This document shows positions 54,322 to 64,000 of a DNA stretch of 64,000 bases, piece by piece. Source of the DNA: Rubrivirga sp046845755. GTDB taxonomy: Bacteria > Bacteroidota > Rhodothermia > Rhodothermales > Rubricoccaceae. Below the pieces are notes generated by a model. It did no database searches, had not been told where the DNA came from, and worked only from the letters and a program-made list of their open reading frames with translations. The stretch lies in the NCBI RefSeq assembly GCF_046845755.1, contig NZ_CP177357.1:3534001-3598000 (forward strand). Direction: 5' to 3'. Positions within the stretch are counted from its first letter, which is position 1, and each line of letters opens with the position of its first letter. The translations under genes were made by a program, and so were the position numbers.

Positions 54322-54481
54322 CGGGGCCAGGGAGTTTGACGGCACATCATGGGCGCGACTGCGCACCAGAGAATAGGTACGAGTCGGGTCGTAGGCAGGG
54401 CAATCGGGCCGGACCCGGCCCGTGTGCCTTGCGCCCGGCGGGGTCCCGGGCTATCTCCCTGAACCTCCACGACCTGTCGCG

Positions 54482-54997
54482 ATGCGCCTCTCCCCTCTCC
54501 TTCTGCTGGCGCTCCTGGCCGCGCCACTCGCCGCCCAGCCCGCCGCCCCCTGCATCGCCCCCGAGGCCGACGGCCTCGACTTCTGGGTCGGCACCTGGGA
54601 TCTGGAATGGGACACGCCGACCGGCACGGCCTCGGGCACGAACGTCATCACCCGCGAACACAGCGGCTGCGTCGTCCGCGAGCGGTTCACGGGCGCGGGC
54701 GGCTACGCCGGCGAGAGCGTATCGGTGCGCACGCCGGCCGGCTGGCGCCAGACGTGGGTCGACAACCGCGCGGGCTACCTCACCTTCGAGGGCGAGACCA
54801 ACCACAGCGGCCGCGTGACGGCGATGCGCCAGCCGCCGTTCGAGAACGTCCAGGGCCAGACTCAGCACAACCGGATGGTCTGGCAAGACGTGACCGCCGA
54901 CGCGCTCGTCTGGCGCTGGCAGGCCTCGACGGACGGCGGCGAGACGTGGACCGACAACTGGGTCATCCGCTACACGCGCGCCGACGATGGGCCGTAG
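54482..54997 (+). CDS. Secreted lipocalin-like protein (DUF1579-type)
   Basis: The 171-residue protein has a signal peptide (LLLLALLAAPLAAQ) and the pattern LDFWVGTWDLEWDTPTG, EHSGCVVRERFTG and ETWTDNWVIRYTR. Proteins with the FxxGxW opening and this length form small beta-barrels that may bind hydrophobic ligands. No enzyme motif is visible. Convergent with the PEGA lipoprotein gene, 11 nt apart. Confidence 0.7.
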   Translation: MRLSPLLLLALLAAPLAAQPAAPCIAPEADGLDFWVGTWDLEWDTPTGTASGTNVITREHSGCVVRERFTGAGGYAGESVSVRTPAGWRQTWVDNRAGYLTFEGETNHSGRVTAMRQPPFENVQGQTQHNRMVWQDVTADALVWRWQASTDGGETWTDNWVIRYTRADDGP

Positions 54998-55008
54998 CGG
55001 ATCGCGGG

Positions 55009-55476
55009 CTACCGCGCCGCAAGCGCGGCCTCGACCGCCTCGGCGGGGAGGAGCACGACGCGGATCTGGCTCGGGTCGTCCGAGGGGGCGACCGTGACGC
55101 CCTCGGCCTGCAGCGTCGCGAGCAGCTCGTCCGGGCTCAGCTCGTACGCTGCCCCGCTCACGAAGTCGACGGCGAAGCCCAGCAGGCCGAAGCTGAACAC
55201 GTTGCCGACGACGGCAGGGACGAAGTCGAGGTCGCGCTCGAGGCGGAACACCACGGGCTCGTAGCCCTCGAGGGCGAGCTCAACGTGGTGGTGCTCGTCG
55301 CGCTTGAGGTCCAGGATGACCGGGGTCTCCCCCGCCTCGTAGCCGTTGACCGTGACGCGAGCGCCGGACGGATCGGTGTCGACCAAGACGTCCTGGCGGC
55401 TGCCCTGGATGATGGTGGCGCAGCCGGAGGTGGCGACGAGGAGGGCGACGAGCGCCAAGCGGGCGAAGGCGGGCAT
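55009..55476 (-). CDS. PEGA-domain lipoprotein
   Basis: The 155-residue protein has a lipoprotein signal (LLVATSGC lipobox) followed by a PEGA domain (VDTDPSGARVTVNGYEAGET, then VELALEGYEPVVF), a hydrophobic segment (VGNVFSFGLLGFAVDFV) that may cross or touch the membrane, and a short C-terminal domain. PEGA domains are small surface-associated beta-sandwiches. Role unknown. The ATG at 55476 is chosen for correct lipobox placement. Confidence 0.8.
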   Translation of the reverse strand: MPAFARLALVALLVATSGCATIIQGSRQDVLVDTDPSGARVTVNGYEAGETPVILDLKRDEHHHVELALEGYEPVVFRLERDLDFVPAVVGNVFSFGLLGFAVDFVSGAAYELSPDELLATLQAEGVTVAPSDDPSQIRVVLLPAEAVEAALAAR

Positions 55477-55540
55477 GAGCGTGTGCGTGTGAGCGCGGAA
55501 GGTACTCAGTTGCCGCACGTCTACGCCTGTGGGTAACGCG

Positions 55541-56362
55541 TCAGCCTGGTCGCCGGGAGGTCACCAGCAGGCCCGTGCCCGTCGGGTTGTCGGCGCGCAC
55601 GTCGAGGGCGTTGAGCGCCAGCCCGACCGGGCCGGCGGGGAGATAGTAGGCGGCCACGAGTGGCGTCAGCCACCGACTGGCGGAGAGCATCTGGATGGGC
55701 CACTTGACGAGCAACCGCCACCCGGCTGAGCCCGCTCGGCCGTACGCGTAGGCGGTCTCCGTCACCTCCATCCCCGCCGTCTCCAGCTTTTCGACCAGTT
55801 CATCGAGCGGATACCCGTCGCGGACGTGCTCGCCGATAAAGCTCTCCTCTCCCTCTTCGGTGACCCCGCTTCCGCCCTGGTCGCTGGGCGTGTTGACGAT
55901 GAACACGCCCCCCGGCTTGAGGGCCGCGAGCACGTGCCGAAAGACCGCGCGGTCGTCTTCGATGTGCTCCATCACGTCGACCGACAGCGCGAGGTCGAAG
56001 GCGTCGGAATACGCCAGCGGCTGTGTGAGGTCGGCGGCCTCGAACGCGACGCGGCTTGCGTACGGCGTCTGCGCCATGAACGCCCGGGCGCGCGCGAGGT
56101 ACTCGTCCTTGATGTCGAGCGCCGTGACGGTCACGTTCGGGAACGAGCGGACGAGCCAGTAGGCGTACTGCCCGAAGCCGGTCCCGGCGTCGAGCACGCG
56201 GACCGGGCGGTCGCCGCAGGCCTCGACGTGGCGGCGGAGCGCGCGGCGGACGTACCACGAGCGCAGGAAGACGGTATCGAGGACGCGGTAGAAGGCCCGG
56301 GTGCGCGTGGGCGTGGCCCAGAAGAAGCGGCCGAGGCGGTCTTTGACGGGGTCGTAATCCAA
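55541..56362 (-). CDS. Class I SAM-dependent methyltransferase
   Basis: The 273-residue protein has the Rossmann motifs VRVLDAGTGFGQYAYWLV (motif I), VTALDIKDEYLARA (motif II) and LSVDVMEHIEDD (motif IV-like), with the post-core strand KPGGVFIVNTPS. The C-terminal region contains two hydrophobic segments. The target molecule is unknown, although its neighbours are glycosyltransferases, so lipid or sugar methylation is possible. The start is a TTG at 56362; no ATG gives an intact N-terminus. Confidence 0.85.
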   Translation of the reverse strand: MDYDPVKDRLGRFFWATPTRTRAFYRVLDTVFLRSWYVRRALRRHVEACGDRPVRVLDAGTGFGQYAYWLVRSFPNVTVTALDIKDEYLARARAFMAQTPYASRVAFEAADLTQPLAYSDAFDLALSVDVMEHIEDDRAVFRHVLAALKPGGVFIVNTPSDQGGSGVTEEGEESFIGEHVRDGYPLDELVEKLETAGMEVTETAYAYGRAGSAGWRLLVKWPIQMLSASRWLTPLVAAYYLPAGPVGLALNALDVRADNPTGTGLLVTSRRPG

Positions 56363-56412
56363 AACGGTGCGGAAGACTGGCGCAGGGTACGGACGGCGGA
56401 GGGCAGGCCGGG

Positions 56413-56420
56413 TAGCTTCC
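56413..56420 (+). promoter_or_regulatory. Candidate -7 element (TAGCTTCC) of the STAS-like gene
   Basis: TAGCTTCC lies 19 nt before the ATG at 56440. It differs from the recurrent TAGCTTGC at one base. Confidence 0.3.
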
Positions 56421-56439
56421 GGCCCACCACGCCCGTCTG

Positions 56440-56820
56440 ATGTCCGTTCCCGACCGCCCTTCGGCCCCGATGGTCCACGTGATCGCGGGCGCGATGACGG
56501 CCGCGCAAGCCCGGGACGCCGTCACCGTCGGGATCGACGAGGCCGCCCGCCGCGGCGCGCCGCTGCTGCTCGACATCCGCGAGGCCACCATCGCGGCGTT
56601 CGCGTACCGCGACGCCTTCGCGATCGCCCGGGCCTTCGCGGACGCGGCCGACGGCTACCCGCACCGCGTCGCCGTGCTGGACCACTACGACGACGCGTTC
56701 CTCGTCACCCAGTTTTTCGAGGCCTCGACCGCCGTCCGCGGGCTCGACGTCAAGGCGTTCGTGGACGAGGGGGACGCCCGCGGCTGGCTCTCGGGCCGGG
56801 AGTTGTCGCCCGCCGCCTAG
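56440..56820 (+). CDS. SpoIIAA/STAS-like small protein
   Basis: The 126-residue protein has an alternating strand-helix pattern (MVHVIAGAMTAAQARDAV, PLLLDIREATIAAFAYRDAF, HRVAVLDHYDDAFLVTQFF and RGLDVKAFVDEGDARGWL) matching the SpoIIAA-like/STAS fold often found as a stand-alone protein. Phosphorylation or ligand role is unclear. Its TAG stop overlaps the stop of the opposite-strand glycosyltransferase by 2 nt. Confidence 0.65.
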   Translation: MSVPDRPSAPMVHVIAGAMTAAQARDAVTVGIDEAARRGAPLLLDIREATIAAFAYRDAFAIARAFADAADGYPHRVAVLDHYDDAFLVTQFFEASTAVRGLDVKAFVDEGDARGWLSGRELSPAA

Positions 56821-57944
56821 CCGGCCAGTCCCTCGACGGCCTCGGCGACGCGGTCCCACGAGAACCGCTCGCGCTGCCGGGCCACGCCCGGCGCCAGACG
56901 CTCCGTCAGCCCCTCATCCGCGAACCGGACGAGCGCCGCCGCCAGCGCCGGCGCGTCGTCGGGTGGGACGACGAGCCCGGCCACGCCGTCGGGCACGACC
57001 TCCGCCAGTCCGCCCACATCGGTCGTGACAACGGGCCGCTCGAAGTGGAACGCCACCTGCGCGACGCCGCTCTGGGTCGCCGAGAGGTACGGCTGCACGA
57101 CGGCATCCGCGGCGCTGACGTACAGGCCCACGCGGTCGTCGGGGATGTACGCAGCGTCGAGGCGGACGCCCCCGGCTTCCCCGCCGAGCGCGGCGATCTG
57201 GGCGCGCACGGCGTCCTCGTCGGCGTAGAACTCGCCGGCGACGACGAGCTGCGCGTCGGGCACGGCGGCGCGGACGGCGGGCCACGCGTCGAGCAGCACG
57301 TGCAGGCCCTTGTACCGGCGGATGAAGCCGAAGAACAAGAACGTCGGCGCGTCGGGGGCGAGCGCGAGCGCGGCGCGCGCCTGGGCCTTCGGCGTGGCGG
57401 TGCCGAACACGTCGTAGACCGGGTGCTCGACCTGCCGGACGGGTGCGTCGATGCCGAGCCGGTCGAGGTCACCGCGGACCTGGTCGCTCATCACCACCAA
57501 CCCGTCGCAAGCGCCGAGCGCGTAGCGCGTCAACACGTGGTCACCCGGTCGCCGTTCGTGCGGGAGCGCGTTGTGGACGACCGCGAGCACGGTCACCCCT
57601 CGCGTGCGCAAGCGCCGCGCGATCGTGCCGAACGCCGGGCCGAAGAACGGCATCCAGTGCATGAACACGGCCACCTCGGCGCCATGGTCGGCGACCTCAC
57701 GCGCGGTGCGCACCCACGACAGCGGGCCCAGGCTGTCGATGAGGCGCGCCGGGGGGTCGGCGGGGGGGGCGCTGGCGTCGAGCTGCGTCGTGCCCGGAAA
57801 GAGGCGCTCGGGGTATTGGCGCGAGAACGTGATCTGGGCCACGTCGTGCCCGCGCTGCGCGAGCGTGCGCGCCAGCGAGGCCTGGAAGTGGGCGATGCCG
57901 CCGCGATACGGCCACGCCGGGCCGAGGAGGGAGATGCGCGCCAT
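56817..57944 (-). CDS. Glycosyltransferase family 4
   Basis: The 375-residue enzyme has the GT4/GT-B design: N-terminal LGPAWPYRGGIAHFQASLA, the middle FGFIRRYKGLHVLLDAWP, and the C-terminal nucleotide-sugar site with SATQSGVAQVAFHFERPVV and GLAEVVPDGVAGLVVPP. It transfers a sugar from an activated donor, likely to a surface glycan or lipid. Its ATG at 57944 stands in a short gap before the divergent beta-barrel gene. Confidence 0.88.
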   Translation of the reverse strand: MARISLLGPAWPYRGGIAHFQASLARTLAQRGHDVAQITFSRQYPERLFPGTTQLDASAPPADPPARLIDSLGPLSWVRTAREVADHGAEVAVFMHWMPFFGPAFGTIARRLRTRGVTVLAVVHNALPHERRPGDHVLTRYALGACDGLVVMSDQVRGDLDRLGIDAPVRQVEHPVYDVFGTATPKAQARAALALAPDAPTFLFFGFIRRYKGLHVLLDAWPAVRAAVPDAQLVVAGEFYADEDAVRAQIAALGGEAGGVRLDAAYIPDDRVGLYVSAADAVVQPYLSATQSGVAQVAFHFERPVVTTDVGGLAEVVPDGVAGLVVPPDDAPALAAALVRFADEGLTERLAPGVARQRERFSWDRVAEAVEGLAG

Positions 57945-58069
57945 GCCGCAAGATGGCACCCCGCCGGACGCGCGGCGCGGCGTGGGGCACTCTCCGCCGA
58001 AGGCGCACCGTCGTGCCCTGGCCTGTCGGCTCCCTTTGCGTACGCTCCCGCCTCCCAATCCCGCCACGC

Positions 58070-59269
58070 ATGCGCACGCTCTGTCTCGCTCTCGTCGCCC
58101 TGCTCGGGCCTGCCGCCGCGGCCCAGCAGTCGACGGTGCACACCCCCTATGTTACGCCCTACCTCCCGCTCTCGGCCGAGGCACAGGCCGTGGCCGAAGC
58201 GGGCGCCTTCGGGCCAACGGCCGACCCGCTGCGGATGCTCGACAACCCGGCCGTGCTGGCAGACTTTGCGGGTGGCGTCTCGGTCTCGGGTGAGCTCACG
58301 CCCCGCTGGCTCGGCTTCGAAGACATCTCGACGGCCGGATTCGCGGTCGCCGGTGGTATCCGAGGCACCCTTGCGGGCCGCCCCGCATCGATCGGCGTCG
58401 GGCTCGCCGCCGGCGCGTTCTCCTTGCCCCCGTTCGTCCTCACCGACGTGCAGGGCATCGAGCTCGGCGTCTTCGACCCCGGCCTGGACCGGACGCTGGC
58501 GCTTGGCGTCGGTGGCGCCGTCGACGGGCCGGTCCGCGTCCGGGCGGGCGCGAGCCTGCGGCGCCTGACCTCGGGAGCCCAGCTCGGCACCATCGGCGAC
58601 GACGACCGCGCGCGCGCCACGGCCGCCGATCTCGGCGTGGACGTGACGCTGCCCCTCGGCCGCTGGCTCCAGCCGGCCCCCGGTGCTGACGGCACCCGCT
58701 TCGATGTGGAGCTGACGGCGGGCTACGCGTTGCGCGGCCTGGGCTTGGCCGACTCGGCTCCGACCTACGACCCCGACCTCGTGTTCGGCATCAGGCCGTC
58801 GGCCACCGTCCAGCGCACGCCCGCGGCGGGGATCCGGCTCCTCACCGCCGTCGAGCTGAACGCCGGGACGCCCCGCGCTTTCCGCGTCGTCGGCTTGGAA
58901 GTCCTCACGGGCGCGGAGGACCCCGGCGCCGAGTTGTTCGGCCTGTCGGCGGCAAACGTCCTCCTGGGCGCTGGCGACGAGAGCGATCAGGTGTTGACAC
59001 GGCAAGCCGGCCGCCTGTCGCTCGGGGAGACCGTGACGCTGTCGCTCGGCGCCATGCGTGGCGCGAGCTTCGTCTCGCGCGAGTCGAGCGGCGCCACACT
59101 CAGCATCGGCGGCGCGCTTCGCGGTGTGGGGAGACTCCGCAACGACAACGCGCTCATCGCCCTCGGCACGCGATACGACCTCCGCTACACGTATGCCCGG
59201 TACACGTTCGGCGAGAACTCGTTCGATGCGTCGGCCGCGCACGGCCTGGTGCTGCGCGTCCGCCCCTAG
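58070..59269 (+). CDS. Outer-membrane beta-barrel candidate (PorV/FadL-like)
   Basis: The 399-residue protein has a signal peptide (LCLALVALLGPAAAAQ) and a run of amphipathic strands. Its N-terminal part resembles PorV-type proteins, in which a DNPA-like motif (RMLDNPAVLADFAGG) follows the signal; the final strand ends HGLVLRVRP. Family assignment is tentative. It could be a channel or part of the type IX machinery. The start at 58070 gives an intact signal peptide. Confidence 0.55.
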   Translation: MRTLCLALVALLGPAAAAQQSTVHTPYVTPYLPLSAEAQAVAEAGAFGPTADPLRMLDNPAVLADFAGGVSVSGELTPRWLGFEDISTAGFAVAGGIRGTLAGRPASIGVGLAAGAFSLPPFVLTDVQGIELGVFDPGLDRTLALGVGGAVDGPVRVRAGASLRRLTSGAQLGTIGDDDRARATAADLGVDVTLPLGRWLQPAPGADGTRFDVELTAGYALRGLGLADSAPTYDPDLVFGIRPSATVQRTPAAGIRLLTAVELNAGTPRAFRVVGLEVLTGAEDPGAELFGLSAANVLLGAGDESDQVLTRQAGRLSLGETVTLSLGAMRGASFVSRESSGATLSIGGALRGVGRLRNDNALIALGTRYDLRYTYARYTFGENSFDASAAHGLVLRVRP

Positions 59270-59281
59270 CTCGCGACGGCG

Positions 59282-60253
59282 CTATGCCTCGGCCGCTTCT
59301 CGAATAGGGATGGCCGGCGCGAGCTCCGCGCGGACGTCGGTGCGGTCGGGCCGCTCCATCTCGGGCCGCACAATCATCTCCCCGAGGAGTCCCGCCAGGA
59401 ACGACTGGGCCCCGAGCAGGATCAGCATCACGCCGAACAGCAGGAGGGGCCGGTCGCCAATAGCCTCCCCAAAGACCAGCTTCTCGACCGTGAGGTACGC
59501 CAGCATGGCGAAACCCGCCAGGAAGCCGAGCGTCCCGAGCCCGCCGAAAAACGTCATCGGGCGGCGCGCGAACCGGGTCAGGAAGAGGACCGTGATGAGG
59601 TCGAGGAAGCCACGAAGGTAGCGCTCGAACCCGAACTTGGTCGTCCCGTGCAGGCGGGGCCGGTGGTTGACGACCTGCTCCTCGATGCGGTCGTAGCCCT
59701 CCCACTTTGCCAGCAGGGGGATGTAGCGGTGGAGCTCGCCGTACACGCGGACGCTCTCGACGACCTCGCGGCGGTACGCCTTGATGCCCGAGTTGAAGTC
59801 GTGGAGCGGGATGCCCGACATCCAGCGCGTGACGCGGTTGAAGAACTTCGACGGCAGCCGCTTTTCCCACGGGTCGTTCCGCTTCTGCTTCCACCCGCTC
59901 ACGAGGTCCGCGCCGGCGTCTAGGCGGGCGACCATGACGGGAAGCTCGGCGGGGTCGTCCTGTAGGTCGGCGTCGAGCGTGGCCACGCAGCGGCCGGTCG
60001 CGCGGCGGAAGCCGGCCGCGAGCGCGGCGCTCTTGCCGTAGTTGCGCCGGAACCGAACGCCTGCGAACCGCGCGTCCTCGCCGTGTAGCCGCTCGACGAC
60101 GGCCCACGACTCGTCGTCCGAGCCGTCGTCTACGAGCCAAACCTCGAACGTCAACCCGGCACCGTCGAGCGCCGCGCGGATCTCGTCCGCCAGCGCGGGC
60201 AGGCTCTCGGCCTCGCTGTAGACCGGGACGACGACGGAGAGGTCGGGACGCAT
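59282..60253 (-). CDS. Glycosyltransferase family 2 with C-terminal membrane helices (DPM1/GtrB-like)
   Basis: The 323-residue protein has a GT-A domain: LSVVVPVYSEAESL, VWLVDDGSDDESW, ATLDADLQDDPAELPVM (metal-binding DAD and DLQ) and the LHDFNSGIKAYRREVV acceptor block. Two transmembrane helices follow (TFFGGLGTLGFLAGFAMLAY, LLLFGVMLILLGAQSFLAG). This layout transfers sugars from nucleotide donors to polyprenyl phosphate. The ATG at 60253 is just after a repeat element. Confidence 0.92.
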   Translation of the reverse strand: MRPDLSVVVPVYSEAESLPALADEIRAALDGAGLTFEVWLVDDGSDDESWAVVERLHGEDARFAGVRFRRNYGKSAALAAGFRRATGRCVATLDADLQDDPAELPVMVARLDAGADLVSGWKQKRNDPWEKRLPSKFFNRVTRWMSGIPLHDFNSGIKAYRREVVESVRVYGELHRYIPLLAKWEGYDRIEEQVVNHRPRLHGTTKFGFERYLRGFLDLITVLFLTRFARRPMTFFGGLGTLGFLAGFAMLAYLTVEKLVFGEAIGDRPLLLFGVMLILLGAQSFLAGLLGEMIVRPEMERPDRTDVRAELAPAIPIREAAEA

Positions 60254-60335
60254 GCGGTGAGGGATGGACGGACACGGGATGGAGGGATGGGGCCAACGCG
60301 TGCGCATCCCTCATCCCTCCCCATCCCGCATCCCT
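60254..60335. repeat. Quasi-palindromic GGGATG/CATCCC repeat element between gyrB and the GT2 gene
   Basis: The left arm contains GAGGGATGG, GGGATGG and GGAGGGATGGGG; the right arm contains CATCCCTCATCCCTCC and CATCCCGCATCCCTC. Perfect pairs are GAGGGATG (60259-60266) with CATCCCTC (60305-60312), and GGAGGGATG (60281-60289) with CATCCCTCC (60312-60320). The words repeat with a 7-8 nt period. The gyrB stop (60336-60338) adjoins the right arm. Confidence 0.6.
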
Positions 60336-62381
<2,046 letters not shown>

Positions 62382-62508
62382 CAAGCGGGGGGTCGGGGGG
62401 CGGCCTCGGGTGGCCGGATCTGTCGCTGCGTCAATCGGCCCAAAATACGGCCGAACGGCATCATTTGCTCGGATTTCCTGGCCCTCCACCAACGCCTCAC
62501 GGGTGGCG

Positions 62509-63348
62509 CTATTCCCCCTCCGGTGGGCGGTTTCGCTCGTCCTCCACGGGCCCGTCGAGCGGCGCGGCGGGCATGGCTACCAGACCCCGCAGCGACTCGT
62601 GCTCGGGCGTGTCGAAGCCGTCCAAGCCGAGCCGGACCGTCGAGACGTCGCGGCGCAGGCGGAAGGTCCGGAACAGGCGGTCCCACCACGAGAACAGCGA
62701 GCCGTAGTTGGAGTCGGTCTCGGGCTGCCAGCGGCTGTGGTGGATCTTGTGCATCGCCGGCGTCGGGATCACGAGCCGGAGCGCACGGTCGAGGCGCTCG
62801 GGCAGCCCGACGTTCGCGTGGTGGAGTTGGACGACGACGAACATCACCGTCTCGTACGCGACGAGCTCCCACGCGTACACGCCCAGCCCGGCGATCACGC
62901 CGATACGCAGCGCCGACGACAGCACGATCTCGCCCGTGTGGAAGCGGCTGGCGGTCGTCACGTCCATCTGCGCGTCCGAGTGGTGGACGCGGTGCAAGCG
63001 CCACAGGAACGGCACGCGGTGGTTCAGGCGGTGCCACGTGTACATCCACAGGTCGAGCAGCAGCACGGCGCCCACGAGGTGCGCCCAGGCCGGGATCTCG
63101 ACCGCGTTCAGCAACCCGAACGACCGAGCATCCGCCCACTCGGCGGCGGCCACCCACAGCCCGGCAAACCCGACGGCGACGATCAGCCCGTTGACGGCGC
63201 CGAGCGCCAGATTCCGGACCCCGTGGCGCGACCGCGAGCGCTCACGGAAGGCGTCGAAAAAGGGGTGCGCCGTCTCGGCCAGCAGCAGCGCCGCCAGGAC
63301 GGCGACGGCGACGGCGGGCTGGAGCTGGCGGAGGGCGTCGAGGTCCAC
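62509..63348 (-). CDS. Sterol desaturase/fatty-acid hydroxylase family protein
   Basis: The 279-residue membrane protein has several transmembrane helices and the three His boxes of the diiron family: HRLNH, HRVHH and (after VVQLHHANVG) HKIHH. These bind a diiron centre and hydroxylate or desaturate lipids. The substrate is unknown. The start is a GTG at 63348 that overlaps the TAG stop of the upstream gene by one base, so the two are coupled. Confidence 0.9.
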   Translation of the reverse strand: MDLDALRQLQPAVAVAVLAALLLAETAHPFFDAFRERSRSRHGVRNLALGAVNGLIVAVGFAGLWVAAAEWADARSFGLLNAVEIPAWAHLVGAVLLLDLWMYTWHRLNHRVPFLWRLHRVHHSDAQMDVTTASRFHTGEIVLSSALRIGVIAGLGVYAWELVAYETVMFVVVQLHHANVGLPERLDRALRLVIPTPAMHKIHHSRWQPETDSNYGSLFSWWDRLFRTFRLRRDVSTVRLGLDGFDTPEHESLRGLVAMPAAPLDGPVEDERNRPPEGE

Positions 63349-63803
63349 TAGGCGAGCCCGGCGAGCCGGTCGGTGAGGCGGGCGACGGCCGCGGCGAACG
63401 CGCCGAGCCCGCGCGCCGGGTCGTCGGCGAGCGCCCGGTCTCGGGCCGCGCGCGCCTGCTGGCGGACCGCCTCCACGAGCGCGGCGTCGACGGCCGGGTA
63501 CAGGCTCAGCAGCTTCTGGTGGGCGACCGCGAGCGTCCGGCCCACGTCGTCGAGCAGGATTCGGTCTTCAAAGGCCTGGGCGATCGCGGCCGGGCCGCTC
63601 GGCGCGCCGACGGCGGCGCGGAGCCGCAGGCGAACGGTCTGCTCCGCCAGCCCGTCCGCGAGCGCGCCGAGATCGGCGCGGGCGGCGTCCTCGGGCTCCT
63701 GCGCCGAGGCGTCGCGCCCGGCCCGGCGGTCGCCGATCTGGATCGCCGCGCCGAGCGCCGCGCGTGCGGACGCCAGCAGGGCGATGGCGGGGAGGGCATT
63801 CAT
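63348..63803 (-). CDS. Helical hypothetical protein, possibly exported
   Basis: The 151-residue Ala-rich protein begins with a hydrophobic stretch (LPAIALLASARAALGAAI) that may be a signal sequence, then consists of helical segments (QTVRLRLRAAV, AIAQAFEDRILLDDVGRTLA, ALVEAVRQQARAARDRAL). I recognise no catalytic pattern. It shares a one-base stop/start overlap with the desaturase gene. Its function is unknown and an alternative start lies at 63824. Confidence 0.5.
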   Translation of the reverse strand: MNALPAIALLASARAALGAAIQIGDRRAGRDASAQEPEDAARADLGALADGLAEQTVRLRLRAAVGAPSGPAAIAQAFEDRILLDDVGRTLAVAHQKLLSLYPAVDAALVEAVRQQARAARDRALADDPARGLGAFAAAVARLTDRLAGLA

Positions 63804-63833
63804 CGGGTGCGAGGGACAGGGCACGCGGCACGT

Positions 63834-63876
63834 CCGGGTTCAGAGAGCCGCCCCATGAGGTGGCTCCCGGACCCGG
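63834..63876 (-). terminator. Imperfect hairpin after the partial gene
   Basis: CCGGGT (63834-63839) pairs with ACCCGG (63871-63876), and inside it AGCCGCC (63846-63852) pairs with GGTGGCT (63859-63865). It lies downstream of the minus-strand gene ending at 63897. Confidence 0.4.
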
Positions 63877-63896
63877 CACCCCGTACTGCGTACCGT

Positions 63897-64000
63897 TTAG
63901 ACGTTGAGGTAGCGCAGGAAGGCCGCGGCGCGCGCTTCGAGGTCGTCCTCAGCCTCGTCGAAGACAGCCACGACGCGGTAGTCGTAATGGTCCATGAGGT
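63897..64000 (-). CDS. C-terminal fragment of an unidentified protein, cut by window end
   Basis: An open minus-strand frame ends in TAA at 63897. The visible 34 residues read MDHYDYRVVAVFDEAEDD followed by LEARAAAFLRYLNV, an acidic strand-helix tail. No family is recognised. The start lies beyond the window. Confidence 0.55.
   Translation of the reverse strand, partial: LMDHYDYRVVAVFDEAEDDLEARAAAFLRYLNV

Noticed and set aside
63348..63803. Periplasmic chorismate mutase (AroQ-gamma type) for the small helical protein
   Set aside because: Length and helical content fit, but the conserved Arg/Lys/Glu active-site pattern was not seen.
63800..63900. A sixth quasi-palindromic junction element
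   Set aside because: The pairing here is better explained by a simple terminator hairpin, and the short-period repetition is weak.

Overview
The window is 64 kb of very GC-rich bacterial chromosome (nearly every third codon position is G or C), with most space coding and genes on both strands. Four things point to the Bacteroidota/Rhodothermota side of the tree, most likely a Rhodothermota marine heterotroph related to Rubrivirga or Rubricoccus (inference from gene content): a hybrid two-component regulator that fuses sensor, kinase, receiver and AraC domains; secreted proteins ending in type IX secretion-like sorting domains; a TonB-dependent receptor with a carboxypeptidase-regulatory N-terminal domain; and a division and cell-wall (dcw) cluster in the order mraZ-rsmH-ftsL-ftsI-murE-mraY-murD-ftsW-murG-murC-ftsQ-ftsA-ftsZ without murF or murB. 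Several starts are preceded by TAnnTTGC-like octamers that resemble the TAnnTTTG promoter element of Bacteroidota.

Layout. 1-1243: end of a histidine kinase and its LuxR-type response regulator. 1407-8145: a hybrid regulator and a secreted FG-GAP protein, flanked by direct repeats that each carry the 3-prime end of metK and its terminator, as if the module had inserted at the end of metK. 8095-11146: metK, acpP and fabF. 11176-15822: a small hypothetical gene, an alpha/beta-hydrolase lipoprotein, a GH29 fucosidase lipoprotein and a STAND-like ATPase. 16007-22744: a DUF4331 protein, a TPR protein, a His-rich exported protein, a leader with four hairpins and a TonB receptor, which together look like a candidate uptake locus, perhaps for a metal. 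22792-28235: small membrane and zinc-ribbon proteins, a DciA-like protein, a large membrane protein, a CPBP protease, a SRPBCC protein and two non-coding stretches holding a gene remnant and hairpin repeats. 28236-44141: the dcw cluster on the minus strand. 44142-45079: a divergent control region with a MraZ box, a DnaA-box-like 9-mer and two GTGAA/TTCAC palindromes, then a LexA-like gene that lacks the self-cleavage dyad. 45206-50727: DUF819 protein, a small ABC operon with a Nudix hydrolase, and CTP synthase. 50919-60253: secreted protein, M16 peptidase, PEGA lipoprotein, methyltransferase, two glycosyltransferases and a beta-barrel candidate. 60336-64000: gyrB, a sterol-desaturase-like enzyme, a hypothetical gene and one cut-off gene.

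The strongest candidates for undescribed biology are (i) a family of quasi-palindromic intergenic elements built from degenerate 7-8 nt repeats at five gene junctions, two of them sharing identical 12-bp arms; (ii) the LexA-like regulator without Ser/Lys beside doubled palindromic operators and facing the division operon; (iii) the DUF4331/TPR/His-rich/TonB locus with its four-hairpin leader; and (iv) the metK-tail direct repeats that bracket the hybrid-regulator module. No tRNA, rRNA, CRISPR array, transposase or integrase was recognised.
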